A stretch of 6,069 nucleotides of DNA from Porticoccaceae bacterium. Lineage in GTDB: Bacteria; Pseudomonadota; Gammaproteobacteria; Pseudomonadales; Porticoccaceae. The DNA is taken from contig PCDB01000003.1 of assembly GCA_002591625.1 (NCBI GenBank), forward strand, positions 26,088 through 32,156. The letters run 5' to 3'. Position 1 is the first letter of the stretch, and the number at the start of each line of letters is the position of its first letter. The translations under genes and the position numbers were made by a program. Shown piece after piece: positions 5,477 to 6,069 of the stretch. Below the pieces are notes generated by a model. That model was not told where the DNA came from. It made no database searches and was given only the letters and a program-made list of their open reading frames with translations.

Positions 5477-6069
5477 CTAATGAGTATCATCTAACACTGT
5501 TTGATGCCGGATATCCTTGCCTCGCACAACGAAAACAATCTGCTCACAAAGATTCTTGGCATGATCGCCCACTCGCTCAAGGGATCGGATCACCCACAAA
5601 ATATTGATCACGCGGCTGATACTCTTGGGGTCTTCCATCATATAGGTGACTGATTCACGCAACGCGGTCTGATAATCAAGGTCGATTTGCTGATCTTGAT
5701 TGAACGTTCTCAAAGCAGCCTCAGTATCGAAGCGAGCAAAGGCATCCAAAGCATTACTTAAAATACTCAGGGCTCCCTTACCTAGATGCCTCACCTCGGT
5801 GAATCCCCATGGTTTTTCTTGTTCAGAGAGTATGATTGCTTGTTTCGCAATCTTTTTAGCCTCATCACCTATTCTTTCAAGATCATTGACCGCCTTAGAA
5901 ACCATCATTACAAGTCTCAAGTCAGTCGCCGCAGGCTGTCTTCGCGCTATGATAGTCAAGCAGGCTTCATCGATCTCAAGTTCCATCTCATCTACCCGTT
6001 TATCTTGCTCAATCACGCTATCTGCCAACCCACTATCCACTTTAACAATCGAGTGAATGGCATCCTGCA
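5477..6069 (-). CDS. phoU: Phosphate-specific transport system accessory protein PhoU (5' end missing)
   Basis: PhoU is a cytosolic helical protein that links the PstSCAB phosphate transporter to the PhoR-PhoB two-component system and keeps the Pho regulon off when phosphate is plentiful. The visible 196 residues are the C-terminal part of a ~235-residue protein. Both repeated three-helix bundles are represented, each with its metal-binding E-x-x-x-D motif: LERIGDEAKKI in the first and LERVGDHAKNL in the second. IDEACLTIIARRQPAATDLRLVM and TYMMEDP are also close to E. coli PhoU (quoted in pieces: IDEACLTIIARRQ, then PAATDLRLVM). The frame stays open to the right edge, and the residues before Val (GTG at 6040), QDAIHSIVK, fit the family, so that GTG is internal and roughly 40 N-terminal residues lie outside. 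The stop is TAG. Pho genes pstSCAB are usually just upstream, which here means beyond the window. Confidence 0.96.
   Translation of the reverse strand, partial: QDAIHSIVKVDSGLADSVIEQDKRVDEMELEIDEACLTIIARRQPAATDLRLVMMVSKAVNDLERIGDEAKKIAKQAIILSEQEKPWGFTEVRHLGKGALSILSNALDAFARFDTEAALRTFNQDQQIDLDYQTALRESVTYMMEDPKSISRVINILWVIRSLERVGDHAKNLCEQIVFVVRGKDIRHQTVLDDTH

Noticed and set aside
5700..6056. 118-codon open frame on the plus strand, antisense to phoU
   Set aside because: It is Ser/Ala/Leu-rich shadow sequence opposite a highly conserved gene.

Overview
The window looks like chromosomal DNA of a non-enteric gammaproteobacterium. The adjacent order xseB - ispA - dxs is a classic gammaproteobacterial arrangement. 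The Dxs N-terminus (MVKTFQDIPHQRPTTPILD) resembles the Pseudomonas/Halomonas-type form rather than the shorter enteric one. No mobile element, CRISPR array, tRNA or rRNA is visible. I place the organism only to class level; a free-living marine lineage is possible but not shown.

Layout, left to right. Positions 1-169 are non-coding, with an A-rich tract and a GC-rich stem-loop. Positions 170-1779 on the minus strand hold a two-gene unit: an acyl-CoA dehydrogenase, then 50 nt downstream a small SnoaL/NTF2-like protein. Positions 1780-2101 are a divergent control region. It contains a perfect 12-bp inverted repeat that overlaps a candidate promoter for the dehydrogenase, plus three related GGGCAC-containing elements. 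Positions 2102-5242 on the plus strand are xseB, ispA and dxs. Positions 5243-5476 are a convergent intergenic region with a modest hairpin. Positions 5477-6069 on the minus strand are phoU, cut off at its 5' end by the window edge.

How the genes fit together. dxs makes DXP, the first intermediate of the MEP isoprenoid pathway and also a precursor for thiamine and pyridoxal phosphate. ispA condenses the C5 products of that pathway into farnesyl diphosphate, which feeds undecaprenyl phosphate and quinone side chains. xseB encodes the small subunit of exonuclease VII and sits with them by conserved synteny, not by shared pathway. The dehydrogenase/SnoaL pair is probably an accessory catabolic unit with its own regulated promoter; its substrate cannot be read from the sequence. 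phoU is the negative regulator of the phosphate response, and its usual partners pstSCAB would lie beyond the right edge.

I found no convincing novel multi-gene system. The points most worth a second look are the operator-like palindrome and repeat cluster before the dehydrogenase, the dehydrogenase's apparent use of the alternative (LCAD/IVD-type) catalytic glutamate, and the awkward start site of the SnoaL-like gene.
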